From an uncultured Pseudomonadota bacterium (lineage in GTDB: Bacteria; Pseudomonadota; Gammaproteobacteria; Steroidobacterales; Steroidobacteraceae): DNA of 64,000 nt. Location: the NCBI GenBank assembly GCA_903868595.1, contig CAIPVV010000060.1, positions 39,092-103,091 of the forward strand. Direction: 5' to 3'. Under the pieces are notes generated by a model, which saw only the letters and a list, made by a program, of their open reading frames with translations, was not told where the DNA came from and made no database searches. The translations under genes and the position numbers were made by a program. Shown here one piece after another: positions 25,223-35,373 of this stretch (position 1 is the first letter of the stretch; each line of letters begins with the position of its first letter).

Positions 25223-26551
25223 CTAGCATCTGCAGATTGAAAATCGATACTTGCTATTTCGATCCTGTGGAATGCCTTCCAGGAGATGGATATCCACGGT
25301 GACGTGATCTCCGAATATCTCAGAAATCGAATTCGCCAGTTTCTTGTAGGCCAAATCGTCAAATTCCGCGTTGCGGACAACATTGAGAACAAAGGCGTCT
25401 AGCGACTCCTGAATGATTTGCAGCTGTGCTATGCCTGATATAGCGGTCAGTGTCTTCTCGACCAGGGAGATACCGGAGACCTGTGAACCATCTCGGCGCT
25501 TAAGATAGTCGGCAGTACGACCAGTAAGACGGTCAAAGATCTCTAGGCCACGACCACATCGGCAGGTTCGGGCGACAGGGACTGCCATGTCGCCAACGAC
25601 ATAGCGTATTAGCGGCATCCCGTGATTATTGAGATCGGTGACAACTATGCGGCCCTCCTGACCGGGAGAGACCGGCTGTCCATCTGCGTCGATAAATTCG
25701 ACGACGACATGCTCCATGTTGATGTGCATGCCATCATGATGTTCACACTCACTGGCAATTAGACCGACTTCCTCGCAACCGTAGCGATTGTTCACCGCTA
25801 TGCCAAAGACACTCTCCACCGTTCGCCGTTCACGTTCCAGAAGTACCATGGAAGTTGACACTATCCCGTGGACCTTCGGTACGGGGAGGCCGGATTGGTG
25901 CAAATATTCAGCGAAGATAAATAGCGAATGAGCGTGCCCGAACAGCATCGTGGGGCCGCGCTTTCGCATCTCTCTCGCGAACTCGGACATGCTGGTCGGA
26001 TCCATGCGCATGGTGTCTAGATAAAATAGGCGGTCGTGCAGCAGGTTCCGGGCACGTTCCTTCAAGGTCCTTGGTATCGGTGGGCTGCCCCAAAGACCCG
26101 CAATGGGTACGCCGGGTCGCCAGCCAGCCCACCCGTCCGAACGCATTGCCGCAGCGTTGCGCTTCTTCTGGCACAGCTCGTCGAAATACACGTGGAGCGA
26201 CGTACCGGTGGAGCCCCCCGTCTTAGCCGCCACGAGAGTCGTCTTGGGGAACGCAGAGGAAATAATGTCACCGGCGTGCGACGCGACGTCAGACTTGTAG
26301 AGAAGGGGTAGTTTCTCTAAGTCCTCAATGCTCTGGATGTCCGGAGGCGTGGTCCAGTGCGTGCGATAGAAGCTGCAATGCTCATAAGCGTACTCAACCA
26401 TATGCTTCAGCCGTTGAAGTTGCAGAGCTCTCAAACGCTGCGCGCACCAGCGCTGGGTGCGCAGGAGACTTCGCCATTCCGAAAGTCTACCCAGGCCGTC
26501 CTTGAGATCCCAGGCGGGGTAACTAATATATCTACAAAACGTCTGCCACAT
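25223..26551 (-). CDS. CapK/PaaK-like adenylate-forming enzyme
   Basis: 442 aa. Related to phenylacetate-CoA ligase and the capsule protein CapK. Adenylation motifs: AAKTGGSTGTSLHVYFD (phosphate loop), VNNRYGCEEVGLIASEC, and GRIVVTDLNNHGMPLIRYVVGD. A CRCGRG pair of cysteines is followed by DRLTGRTADYL; the C-terminal lid ends IPQDRNSKYRFSI. Activates a carboxylic acid as an acyl-adenylate, so it probably supplies an acyl or amino-acid decoration for the polysaccharide; the substrate is unknown. Transcribed opposite to its neighbours, just downstream of the polymerase-like gene (26688-28121). Confidence 0.85.
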   Translation of the reverse strand: MWQTFCRYISYPAWDLKDGLGRLSEWRSLLRTQRWCAQRLRALQLQRLKHMVEYAYEHCSFYRTHWTTPPDIQSIEDLEKLPLLYKSDVASHAGDIISSAFPKTTLVAAKTGGSTGTSLHVYFDELCQKKRNAAAMRSDGWAGWRPGVPIAGLWGSPPIPRTLKERARNLLHDRLFYLDTMRMDPTSMSEFAREMRKRGPTMLFGHAHSLFIFAEYLHQSGLPVPKVHGIVSTSMVLLERERRTVESVFGIAVNNRYGCEEVGLIASECEHHDGMHINMEHVVVEFIDADGQPVSPGQEGRIVVTDLNNHGMPLIRYVVGDMAVPVARTCRCGRGLEIFDRLTGRTADYLKRRDGSQVSGISLVEKTLTAISGIAQLQIIQESLDAFVLNVVRNAEFDDLAYKKLANSISEIFGDHVTVDIHLLEGIPQDRNSKYRFSICRC

Positions 26552-26687
26552 CTGATGTTCCGAGTTTCGTCGGTTGAGCCGCTGCGACAGCAGTCTATAG
26601 TGGCGTTGGGCTGGAGGTTGGACCGACCGGCCATCCAGTGCCAATCAGGAGCCCGGCCGCTGCTCGGGGTGTCAACACGAATCGCCG

Positions 26688-28121
26688 TTATTGAGTAAGA
26701 GAAGAGCCGTGTGGCTTGCGCAAGAGTTCAGACGCGCGTGAGTCGGCTATCACGCGCATCTTGTTGAGTGCCATTGTCAAACCCGCAGCGAACCACCAGT
26801 AGATTTCCATAAGGTCATGACCCAGCAGACCAAGGGCCAACCGTATCAACACGAAAACGATCAGCGCCGTTGCAGTTCTATGTAGAAGCAGGCAACTGGA
26901 TATTTCAGTATCGGCAAGTGCTGCTAGCTCGCCTGAAAGACTACTTCTGGCGTTCTCCAGTCTAACCAGCAGGCTCTTATACGAGCGCCTGATCTTGAAC
27001 GTCTTGTTCAGCGTTACAAAAATAAGTATGAAGAAGAAAATGAAGCCCTGTATGCCAGTTTCAGCTAGAAGCTGCGTATACAGGTTATGCGTGTCCTGTG
27101 CATTGCGACCGTGCCGGGCCTGGTAAAGGGAGAAGTTCCCAAGACCCAGTCCGAGAGGCTGGCTCTTGAAGGCATTGAGAGAATCGAAGAACAGTTCCTT
27201 GCGAGTTAGCGCGGAGTGGCCTTCGGCTTCCTTGCCGGTGAATGACGACATGAAACGCTCCTTGTAGGCTGGAGGCGTAACAGCGACTGCTAGTAGGCTC
27301 ACCGCTACTAGGGAAAGCGTAAGTCGTGTGGTGTTCTTGTTCGAAAAGATCAGGAAAAGTAGCGCAGCAAATATCAGCGCAAGATACCCAGTCCGGGAGG
27401 CCGTAAACACAATAATGTTGATGGCAAATATCACCATCAGAATTAGCGCGTATTTCATCCAGCGGTTCTTCACTATTGGGTACAGGTACCATATGAAGGG
27501 GAGCAGGCTGACGTTCTTGCCTGACAGGGCATTCGGATCCCCAAACATGGATCCTTGCGTTCCGAAGAGTCGGGGAACACCCTGATTCTCCCAAACCATC
27601 CCTCCTGTTATCTTTCCGATAAAGCCTTCTTCTCCAATCTTTAGAAAGGCCAGAAGGTTCGTTGAAAGATACAGGCGCAAAGTTGATGGCGAGACGACGA
27701 ATTGGGGTATGAGTAGCCCAATCCACGCGAATTTTACGACACGATTAATATAGTCGTTCCAGGCTACATCGGTAACTACTGCCAGGGGGGTGCTGAGAAG
27801 TAAGACCCCGAGGAACGCGATCACGCAGAACATGAGGTCGGCATTACTGCCCTGTCTTCTTAGCGATTGATCCAAACCTGGGTTACGAGATCCATGATAG
27901 CCGCGGGTTAGGGCTAGCAGGCTGGCGGCTACGGCCAACAGAAACTCCAACCGAATCTTGCCCAGCACCGGGTACCGCAAACCCACTTCAAGCCACCAGA
28001 CCAAGACGAGTGCGCTAAACAGCAACAGCTGCCAAAGCGGGATAGTGGGGTAATTAGCCTTTAGACTGATTCCAGGTGTTTGCGGCGCTGGCGCGGTGAC
28101 GTTACGGGTGCGGCTATTCAA
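26688..28121 (-). CDS. O-antigen ligase/polymerase-like membrane protein (Wzy_C)
   Basis: 477 aa with about ten hydrophobic segments, for example LWQLLLFSALVLVWWLEVGL, YALILMVIFAINIIVFTAS and FIFFFILIFVTL. The Wzy_C core is visible: FTASRTGYLALIFAALLFLI, then a periplasmic loop with ALTRKELFFDSLNAF, GLGLGNF and QDTHNLYTQLLAETG; the H-N and Q-L-L-E-G pattern is typical. Either polymerises lipid-linked repeats or ligates polymer to an acceptor. Probably co-transcribed with the CapK-like gene on the minus strand. Confidence 0.88.
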   Translation of the reverse strand: MNSRTRNVTAPAPQTPGISLKANYPTIPLWQLLLFSALVLVWWLEVGLRYPVLGKIRLEFLLAVAASLLALTRGYHGSRNPGLDQSLRRQGSNADLMFCVIAFLGVLLLSTPLAVVTDVAWNDYINRVVKFAWIGLLIPQFVVSPSTLRLYLSTNLLAFLKIGEEGFIGKITGGMVWENQGVPRLFGTQGSMFGDPNALSGKNVSLLPFIWYLYPIVKNRWMKYALILMVIFAINIIVFTASRTGYLALIFAALLFLIFSNKNTTRLTLSLVAVSLLAVAVTPPAYKERFMSSFTGKEAEGHSALTRKELFFDSLNAFKSQPLGLGLGNFSLYQARHGRNAQDTHNLYTQLLAETGIQGFIFFFILIFVTLNKTFKIRRSYKSLLVRLENARSSLSGELAALADTEISSCLLLHRTATALIVFVLIRLALGLLGHDLMEIYWWFAAGLTMALNKMRVIADSRASELLRKPHGSSLTQ

Positions 28122-28634
28122 TTGTGATCGGCTCGACAGACATTGTAATAACGAGCACCGCGGAAATAGGCCGATGCATTCCAGGCTCCGCCAATTGAGG
28201 CCTATTCAGCGGCTAAGTGTACCGTTAACGCACGTAGCGCCAAGCCTGTCGCAGGCGCCCATCAGCTAGCGGAATAGCATACCCAAATCGCGCCCTTCGA
28301 CCTGCAGACTACCTCACAAGGCGACGTCTGGACGCCCTGACACGGCAGCCTGCATCGGCCGAGGGCCAAGGAGCGTCTCGCGCGCACAAGCCAATGCTGC
28401 GCAGCAGCATGCGCTCCCAGGCTCGGGCAAATGGGGCAGGATTTATTGTGGAATTCGTCAAGATTTCAAGCAGCTACCTGACCAAGTCGGCGTCGCTATG
28501 CAAATATGCATAAAGTGAAGCGTAACGAGGCGCAAGCGAAGCGCACTCGCTGCTTGAACGTGGGTAGCGAACATCATTGTGGCCCACGCAACGACGCGCC
28601 GCGTGGCGCCGATACTATTGACAGGAAACCACCA
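28122..28634. other. Intergenic region between divergent EPS genes
   Basis: About 510 bases separating a minus-strand and a plus-strand unit, so it should contain two promoters. None is clear by eye. A small symmetric element (ATGCA-AATA-TGCAT) lies at about 28498-28511. No gene is supported; an in-frame extension of the next gene to 28506 is not protein-like. Confidence 0.4.
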
Positions 28635-29687
28635 ATGCCGGACATCGAGACTCCTGAGGCTCAACCTGGACTAGTTACGCCGGGCGTCAACGGGACTGAT
28701 CAACCGCGCAGTGGTTCTGCTCCCACCTTAAGCGTGCTTGTGCCCTTGTACAACGAGGAGCTCGTCATTAGGCCTATGTACGAGCGATTGACGCGTGTTC
28801 TTTCTCAATCCGTGGACTCGTACGAAGTAATACTTGTAAATGACGGTAGCCGTGATCGCACGCTGGAAATTGCAATCGAGCTCTGTCGATCCGACAAGAA
28901 ACTAAAGCTTATAAATTTTTCCAGAAACTTTGGCCACCAGCTTGCGATTACTGCTGGCATGGACAGCAGCTCGGGCCAGTGCGTGGTCGTTATAGATGCG
29001 GACCTGCAGGATCCACCTGAAGTGATTCCGCAGATGCTCGAGAAGTGGCGAGCAGGCAACCATGTCGTCTACGGCGTGCGAGCCAAGAGAAATGGCGAAA
29101 GTTGGTTCAAGAAAGTCACAGCCAAAATCTTCTATAGGGTGCTACGTCGAATGGCCGCGGTGCCGATTCCTGTCGATACCGGCGACTTCAGGCTAATAGA
29201 TAGACGGGTAATTGGTGAGCTGACAAAAATGCGAGAACGAGCGCGTTTCGTGAGGGGAATGATCAGCTGGATTGGGTTCAAGCAAGACCAAGTTGTCTTT
29301 GAGCGCAATGAGCGATTCGCAGGAGAAACAAAGTATCCACTTGCCAAGATGCTGAAGTTCGCGGTTGACGGCGTCCTGTCATTTTCCCAGGTTCCGCTGA
29401 AATTGGCCTCTGCCTTTGGTTTTCTAAGTGCGACCATAAGTTTTCTATTTATGATTTATGGGCTTCTGCAAAAGAGCTTACATCCTGAAAGCGTGGTTCC
29501 AGGTTGGGCATCAACGTTCTCAGCGATCCTCTTCATCGGAGGTGTGCAGCTAATTTGCGTTGGAATTCTGGGTGAATACGTCGGCCGAATCTACGACGAA
29601 GTGAAACAACGACCACTGTACGTTGTAAATGAGTTCGTAAATTTCTCCAACAGCGCAGGCGACCGGGCCCCTCAGAAAATTGCGTAG
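28635..29687 (+). CDS. Polyprenyl-phosphate glycosyltransferase (GtrB/ArnC/DPM1-like, GT2)
   Basis: 350 aa. GT-A domain LSVLVPLYNEELVIRPMYER, VILVNDGSRDRT, NFSRNFGHQLAITAGMD, VVIDADLQDPPEVI (DxD plus the DLQDPP signature), RRMAAVPIPVDTGDFRLIDR and ERFAGETKYP, then two C-terminal membrane helices (LASAFGFLSATISFLFMIYG and FIGGVQLICVGILGEY). These place it in the GtrB/ArnC group, which loads a sugar on undecaprenyl phosphate. The start ATG 28635 follows AGGAAA. The GT-C enzyme that follows (29896-31566) is the natural user of such a donor. Confidence 0.92.
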   Translation: MPDIETPEAQPGLVTPGVNGTDQPRSGSAPTLSVLVPLYNEELVIRPMYERLTRVLSQSVDSYEVILVNDGSRDRTLEIAIELCRSDKKLKLINFSRNFGHQLAITAGMDSSSGQCVVVIDADLQDPPEVIPQMLEKWRAGNHVVYGVRAKRNGESWFKKVTAKIFYRVLRRMAAVPIPVDTGDFRLIDRRVIGELTKMRERARFVRGMISWIGFKQDQVVFERNERFAGETKYPLAKMLKFAVDGVLSFSQVPLKLASAFGFLSATISFLFMIYGLLQKSLHPESVVPGWASTFSAILFIGGVQLICVGILGEYVGRIYDEVKQRPLYVVNEFVNFSNSAGDRAPQKIA

Positions 29688-29895
29688 CGCAGTGGGAAAT
29701 ACGCAATTCGTCGCGAGCAAGCCGATGTCTAATGCTCCGCGCCAAATCCTCAGAAGGGTTCCTTGCTGGTGCCCGTCGCAAGAAAGCGGTCTAAAACATC
29801 TACGAAGCAAGTAGAAAGCGGTGCCGCCTCCCTCGGCCCCGTCAAGCCGCGCGAAGACGTTGTCCTAAGCCAGTGACCGGAAGAGACCCCGTAAC

Positions 29896-31566
29896 ATGAT
29901 CCTTGACACAAAGTTGCCACGAACGCCCCCGGGAACTAGAGCCGAACATAACGTCGAGCTCCTCGCCTTGTTTGCGGTATTCGTGGTGGCCCTTTTGCCG
30001 CGCCTATGGGTAATACACGTCGGCGCGCCCTTCATAACGATTGATGACAAGACTGCGTTTGAAGGAGGCTTCCTTGTCTGGTTTGGCAATGCACCGCCCC
30101 AGCGAACCTATATAGAAAGCTGGCTGTACGGGATCGTTGAGATCCTCGTCTTTGCCTGCCGGCAGGCGCAAACCCACCATGCAGCACTCGGCGTCAACGC
30201 AATCGCCGACGCCTATAAGGACTATTACGGGAATCCTTCGGCCTACGTGCAGGCCTTCCGTTCCGTAACCATCCTTATCGATCTGGCCACGACGATAAGC
30301 ATCTATTACATCGGTCGAGAACTCGTCGTCCTACGCCAGTCGAGGTGGTTGCCGGTACTGCCCGCGGCGCTTTATGCCATTAGCTACAACGTGCTGTGGT
30401 GCGGGCTGGTATCAAGGCCGGACTCCGTATTGGTGTTCTACAGTGCGCTGGGCACTCTGCTCTATCTCCGCTCGAGGTCCGGAACCGAACTGGGGTACCT
30501 ATTGGCCAGTGCCGTCGTGCTTGGCCTTGCGGCCGGGCAGAAACTGCACGGCGCGTTGATTACCGTACTGCTGACTATCGACCTTATTAGAGCAGGTGGG
30601 GCTAGAGCGGTAATAAGACGCGCATTGCCGTTTTCAATCACGGCGTTCATATGCTTTGCCGTGGCAGCCGGAACGCTGGTATTCGACCCGCTCGATTACG
30701 TAAAGATGCGCATGGCCAACTACAGCGACGACTACTCGCCGTGGTTACACTGGGGACAGCAATTTCCTACGATGCTTCGTGGTTCCGGCTGGCTGGCGAT
30801 TCCCGTGATCCTCTTGGTGCCGCTGCTGCTGAAGATATTTAGCAACAAGCGTACCTTGGAGGTTGACCAGGGGCAGCGTGCACTCGTTACAGTGGCGATC
30901 GGGGCGCTATTGATGTTCGCATCGATACGGCAGCTTCGTGCTTACTGGATGCTTCCATACCTGCCAGTAATCTACATCGTTGCGACAACTTCAATCTCTG
31001 GGATGAAGAGCCGGCTATTGCGAGTTGCCGTTATTTCCTCGCTGGCAATTTCGCTTGGTGTTCAGACGCTGGCTCAGGCGTCGCAGCTTAAGGTCGCCCA
31101 CTATACTGAGATGACAACGTGGCTGGCGGAGAACGCCGCAAATAAGGTTGTCTACTTACTGGGTAACGATTCATTCGTACTGCCAAAAAACACGAGATGC
31201 ATCAGCCGATCCCGGTCAATTGTTGAGGAGATCGTTCGTGCAGACGAAATTGGAAATCTGCCGTTCACGCTAAGGCACGCAAAGAATTGGGAGGAGCGAT
31301 CCAACCTCAGATTGATGGACATGCTCGACTGGCATTACGACTCAGCGTACGAGTATTACGATTTCTATACAGCGCCGCCCAAGATATTTAGCGAGATCGT
31401 TGGCTTGGACGGGGTTGACGTCGTTTTGCTGGCGGATGGTTTTGATCTCTCGCTCGCACCCGAACTCGACGATTTGATCCATAGGAAATTCGTGAAAGTG
31501 GGGGAGCGTATAGGGGCTGGCGGCGGGTCCAAGGGCTTGAAGTATGAAATATTCGTGCGTGCATAG
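29896..31566 (+). CDS. ArnT/GT39-like polyprenyl-phosphate-sugar transferase (GT-C)
   Basis: 556 aa, multi-spanning. Begins with a membrane helix (LLALFAVFVVALLPRLWVIH) and has acidic residues on the first periplasmic loop (APFITIDDKTAFEGGFLVW), as in GT-C enzymes that use lipid-phosphate sugars. Eight or more further helices follow, then a soluble C-terminal domain of about 200 residues. Predicted to move a sugar from undecaprenyl-phosphate onto the polysaccharide or another acceptor on the periplasmic side. Pairs with the GtrB-like enzyme upstream. Exosortase was considered and rejected because no Cys/Arg/His signature was found. Confidence 0.8.
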   Translation: MILDTKLPRTPPGTRAEHNVELLALFAVFVVALLPRLWVIHVGAPFITIDDKTAFEGGFLVWFGNAPPQRTYIESWLYGIVEILVFACRQAQTHHAALGVNAIADAYKDYYGNPSAYVQAFRSVTILIDLATTISIYYIGRELVVLRQSRWLPVLPAALYAISYNVLWCGLVSRPDSVLVFYSALGTLLYLRSRSGTELGYLLASAVVLGLAAGQKLHGALITVLLTIDLIRAGGARAVIRRALPFSITAFICFAVAAGTLVFDPLDYVKMRMANYSDDYSPWLHWGQQFPTMLRGSGWLAIPVILLVPLLLKIFSNKRTLEVDQGQRALVTVAIGALLMFASIRQLRAYWMLPYLPVIYIVATTSISGMKSRLLRVAVISSLAISLGVQTLAQASQLKVAHYTEMTTWLAENAANKVVYLLGNDSFVLPKNTRCISRSRSIVEEIVRADEIGNLPFTLRHAKNWEERSNLRLMDMLDWHYDSAYEYYDFYTAPPKIFSEIVGLDGVDVVLLADGFDLSLAPELDDLIHRKFVKVGERIGAGGGSKGLKYEIFVRA

Positions 31567-31569
31567 CCG

Positions 31570-32688
31570 ATGAATAGCCTTTCCGATCCGCCACGAATAT
31601 TGCATTTGGTCGAGACCGGCGGCCTGTATGGCGCAGAAAAAGTCATTCTGAACCTCGCACTGGAAACGATTGCCGCAGGAAGCTTTGTCCCTGTTATAGG
31701 TTGCATAGTCTCTGCAAGTGATGAGGACACAGATCTACTAAAGGCCGCGAGAGCCGCAGGTATTGAGACTGCCCGCGTGGTGCTGGGTAACCGCGACTTC
31801 TGGTGGCAAATAGCTGGGGTGGCGTTACGCCTAAAGCGGTCTGGAATTGGCGTAATTCATAGTCATGGCTACAAGGCAACGATATACGGGTACCTGGTGC
31901 ATCTATTGACGCACATACAGGTTACCGCCACTTGCCACCTTTGGTTTCTTTCAGAGGGAGTGCCTCTCAAGACTAGGGTTCTCATAAGGTTGGAAAAGTA
32001 CCTGTACAGGCACTATCCCGCCGTAGTGGCGGTCTCCGAGAGCATTGCGGAGATCCTGATTACCTCCGGTGTCCCCGCCGATAAGGTGCGCGTGGTCGAG
32101 AACGGGATTGAGCTGAAAGAGCCGGTCGTGGCTAACAAGCGGACATTCGGGGCTGTTCCGCAGGTTCTAAACGTCGGGCGTCTTGTGTCTCAAAAAGCGC
32201 AGTCTGACCTCATACAGGCCGTCGCAATCCTTGCGCGGCGTGGCACGCGAATTACGGTGGACATTGCGGGGGACGGTGAGCTTCGAGACCAACTGGCTGA
32301 CCAGCTCGCCAGGGAGGGTCTGGGAATGGCCATCAGGCTACTTGGATTTCGCGACGACATTAACGATCTGCTAGAAGTTACCGATGTCTTCGTATTGCCC
32401 TCAGTTATGGAGGGTATGCCAGTAAGCCTGCTGGAGGCAGTCGCCGCTGGGGTCCCTGTTATAACCACTGCCGTAGGGGACATACCAAAATTAATAACGC
32501 ACGAAGTCAGTGGGCTTCTCGTAAAGGTCGGGGATGCCGAAGGACTAGCTGATGCTATTCAGCGAACTATCAATGATCCGGTCGCGGCGTTTCGTATGGC
32601 TGACGTGGCGCGACAGGTCCTGCATGCTCGGTATTCATGCGGGAAAATGTACGGAAAGTATGCCGAAATCTATTCAAGGCTTTTGTGA
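31570..32688 (+). CDS. Glycosyltransferase family 4
   Basis: 372 aa, GT-B fold. N-terminal ILHLVETGGLYGAEKVILNL; C-terminal donor domain with VLNVGRLVSQKAQSDLIQAV, DIAGDGELRDQL, LGFRDDINDLLEVTDVFVLP and the E-x7-E region SVMEGMPVSLLEAVAAGVPV. Retaining transferase using a nucleotide sugar. Starts 3 bases after the GT-C gene, so it is probably in the same transcript. Confidence 0.92.
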   Translation: MNSLSDPPRILHLVETGGLYGAEKVILNLALETIAAGSFVPVIGCIVSASDEDTDLLKAARAAGIETARVVLGNRDFWWQIAGVALRLKRSGIGVIHSHGYKATIYGYLVHLLTHIQVTATCHLWFLSEGVPLKTRVLIRLEKYLYRHYPAVVAVSESIAEILITSGVPADKVRVVENGIELKEPVVANKRTFGAVPQVLNVGRLVSQKAQSDLIQAVAILARRGTRITVDIAGDGELRDQLADQLAREGLGMAIRLLGFRDDINDLLEVTDVFVLPSVMEGMPVSLLEAVAAGVPVITTAVGDIPKLITHEVSGLLVKVGDAEGLADAIQRTINDPVAAFRMADVARQVLHARYSCGKMYGKYAEIYSRLL

Positions 32689-32731
32689 AGAAATTGGCGT
32701 TGCTTTGCAGTCGCGATCATTTGGCAAGTCG

Positions 32732-33880
32732 CTAGCCGCAACGCGGGGCATCTCCCTGCGCTAGACTTGTATATAGATCTTCAATGTATTTCATGGATGA
32801 ATTCCATGAGAACGTTTCTTGCACGATCGCAAGAGAGCGTGCGCCCATGCGTGCGCGCAATCCGGAATCGTTGGCCACTGTGCTGATGGCCGTCGCTAGG
32901 GCCGACACGTCGCCGACGTTGACCAATATCCCGTTTTCCTCGCTCACCAACTCCGGATTGCCGCCAACAAGAGTGGCGATCACTGGCAGTCCGTGAGCCA
33001 TATATTCAAGCAAGGAATTCGATAGTCCTTCTCGGTCTGAAACCAGGACGCCGCAGTGAACGTGCGACAGAAATTGCGCCACGTTGTCCTGCGCGCCGAT
33101 GAAATGTGTTAGCGAAGCGGTTCCAAGGGCAACAGCGAGCGCGGTCAACCGGGCCCGCTCGGGCCCCTCGCCGATAACAAGAAGTTTAAGTTGTGCGCTC
33201 CCGGGCGTGCGTCGAGCTAGGTCAAATGCACGTATCAAGACATCGTGACGCTTGATCGGCGTCAGACTCGCGACAATGCAAAACCACACAACTCCACTTT
33301 GGGGGGTTAGTAGCGCCGGAACTGTCCCAGTTGTGGAAGGGGTCGGGATCTCTACGCCGTTGTAATGCACAAGAATCCTCTCCCGGGGAGTCTTCTCCCG
33401 CCGAGCGACGAATTCCTTTACTTGAACACTGTTTGCAACAATGGCCGCGAAGCGTCTATTTACGTAAGGAAGAAGTTTTCCAAAAAGCAAGTGGTACCAG
33501 GGCTGATTTCCCTTGCCAAGGCCGATGTCACGGCGGCTTGAAAGCAATATGGGACGGCCCCTCAAAAGGAGAGTGCTGAGCCAGACAATAAAGATTGAGT
33601 CTTCAAAGAACGTCTGAACGATGTGAACATGTTCAGCTTTGTAGAAATTCGCGAGACGGTGCAACACAGAGAAGATGTTGCCCTTCAGGAATCCACGATA
33701 GCCGAGAATGACATGCGGGCAGGGCAGCGGATGCTCGCGCATCCACGGCGACTCCCACAAGCATACTAGGCTCGGGGCGAATCTTTCACGGTCCAGCCGC
33801 CTGATTAGTTCGAGCAATTGCCTTTGTGTTCCCGCGGTATCGGTGGCGATGGTGTCTATGACGAATGCAACGTTTATCAC
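32732..33880 (-). CDS. Glycosyltransferase family 4
   Basis: 382 aa, GT-B fold. N-terminal VAFVIDTIATDTAGTQRQLLE; SRRDIGLGKG in the acceptor half; donor half with CIVASLTPIKRHDVLIRAFD, LLVIGEGPERARL, FIGAQDNVAQFLSHVHCGVL and DREGLSNSLLEYMAHGLPVI carrying the E-x7-E motif. Read from the minus strand between plus-strand neighbours and convergent with the preceding GT4, which points to modular assembly of the locus. Confidence 0.92.
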   Translation of the reverse strand: MINVAFVIDTIATDTAGTQRQLLELIRRLDRERFAPSLVCLWESPWMREHPLPCPHVILGYRGFLKGNIFSVLHRLANFYKAEHVHIVQTFFEDSIFIVWLSTLLLRGRPILLSSRRDIGLGKGNQPWYHLLFGKLLPYVNRRFAAIVANSVQVKEFVARREKTPRERILVHYNGVEIPTPSTTGTVPALLTPQSGVVWFCIVASLTPIKRHDVLIRAFDLARRTPGSAQLKLLVIGEGPERARLTALAVALGTASLTHFIGAQDNVAQFLSHVHCGVLVSDREGLSNSLLEYMAHGLPVIATLVGGNPELVSEENGILVNVGDVSALATAISTVANDSGLRARMGARSLAIVQETFSWNSSMKYIEDLYTSLAQGDAPRCG

Positions 33881-34392
33881 TGGTTACCTGCAAATTCTCG
33901 TATGCCGGAACATGTGCCAATGTTCCGCCAACCGAAGCGCCTGAACAATGCTCTCGGTCTAAGCGGAGCTAGCGATAACGTCATTGATCACTCCAAAGAA
34001 GCGGTGAGAAATTATCGCCGATAAAGAGCAGCTGAAGAGCATGCGGAATGTTTGGGGGCGGCCGATGTGGCGACGAATTCCATCGCGTTAGGCGATGCAG
34101 CTGCGCCCAGATGCTGCATGTACCAGGCACGCCAAAAGAGGAACCGCGTCCCGAGATTCGAATGTCGTTGGCCTCCCGCGCACTTCTCCGAGCAGTGGCG
34201 TGTCAATTGACACTGGTTTGCAATTAGTCACGGTGATCAGGACGACGCAGTTCTCGGATTAGAAGTGCCCGGCTCAAAAAGGAGGCCAGATCTGTTAATA
34301 TTTTTCGGGAATTGCTCAATAAAACAGTGTCGACGAACTGTGATTGTGTGGCAAGGCCGCGCTAGTCAGTCTCCAATTCAAGGGCATGGTCA
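33881..34392. other. Intergenic region with a perfect 14-bp palindrome
   Basis: About 510 bases, divergent promoters expected. Contains the perfect palindrome GTGTCAATTGACAC (34200-34213), which includes a TTGACA that could be a -35 element. No gene seen. Confidence 0.45.
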
Positions 34393-35373
34393 ATGAATTC
34401 AACCGCTACGAAGGTCATCGGCATGTCTTCAGGAGACTACGTGCCCACGATTCACTTTTCGGTCGTAATCCTTACGTACAATCGACAGGCCTGCCTTCGG
34501 CACGTTCTATCCGACTTGGCCACCCTTCGGTACCCCAGTATTGAAGTGATCGTCGTTGATAATAACTCCGAGATTCCTGCGACGGTGCTGCAATCGGAAT
34601 TTCCCAATTTCAAGTTCCTTAAATCGAACGCGAACATAGGAACGGCGGCACGAAATATCGGGTTTATGCAGGCAAGCGGTGAATACATCGTATCGCTGGA
34701 CGATGATCTTTACGGGCTTACCGACCAGTCGTTGGAGGCTCTTTACCGCTATTTCCAGGATCCGAAGCTTGGAGCCGTGTGTTTTAAAGTCATTGAAGAG
34801 GCCACAGGTACGCTGACGAACTGGGTGCATCACAGGCCTGCCGAGGTTTTTGAGAACCGCTCATTCCCGACCTACGAGATAACCGAGGGCGCGGTTGCGT
34901 TTAGGAAGGAGGCGGTGGCTCGTGCCGGCTACTACCCCGAGACATTCTTCATAAGTCACGAGGGTCCCGATCTCGCATTCCGCATCTTGGATCTCGGATA
35001 CGAAATAGTTTACGTTCCTGACGTAAGCGTTGTGCACTCCTATTCCCCGCATGGGCGCGCCTCTTGGCGAAACTATTATTACGACACTCGAAATACCTTT
35101 TGGCTGGTATTTCGAAATTGTCCATTCGGATTTGGCTCCAGGCTGCTAATACGCCAAACGGGCGCAATGTTCATCTATTCGTGTCGTGACGGGTTCTTTC
35201 GTTGGTGGTTGAAGGGGGTATACGACGGTCTTCTCGGATTGCCAGAAGCGATTCAGCACCGTCGAAAGATGGGCCGCGAAACCATGAAGCGAATCTGGGC
35301 CATGGAGTCTGACAGGCCCGGCCTCATGTACTTGATTCGCCGTCGGCTATTTCAACGGGGCATAAAGCTTTAG
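34393..35373 (+). CDS. Glycosyltransferase family 2 (rhamnosyltransferase-like)
   Basis: 326 aa. GT-A domain FSVVILTYNRQACLRHVLSD, VIVVDNNSEIPAT, NIGTAARNIGFMQASGEYIV, SLDDDLYG (DDD metal motif) and FFISHEGPDLAFRILDLGYE, followed by VPDVSVVHSYSPHGRASWRN, as in RfbF/WbbL-type rhamnosyltransferases. Cytoplasmic, membrane-associated. The start ATG 34393 has AAGGG 7 bases upstream; ATG 34423 is an alternative that trims 10 residues. Confidence 0.9.
   Translation: MNSTATKVIGMSSGDYVPTIHFSVVILTYNRQACLRHVLSDLATLRYPSIEVIVVDNNSEIPATVLQSEFPNFKFLKSNANIGTAARNIGFMQASGEYIVSLDDDLYGLTDQSLEALYRYFQDPKLGAVCFKVIEEATGTLTNWVHHRPAEVFENRSFPTYEITEGAVAFRKEAVARAGYYPETFFISHEGPDLAFRILDLGYEIVYVPDVSVVHSYSPHGRASWRNYYYDTRNTFWLVFRNCPFGFGSRLLIRQTGAMFIYSCRDGFFRWWLKGVYDGLLGLPEAIQHRRKMGRETMKRIWAMESDRPGLMYLIRRRLFQRGIKL

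Noticed and set aside
29896..31566. Exosortase candidate among the multi-spanning proteins
   Set aside because: No Cys/Arg/His exosortase signature; the size and first-loop acidic residues fit a GT-C glycosyltransferase.
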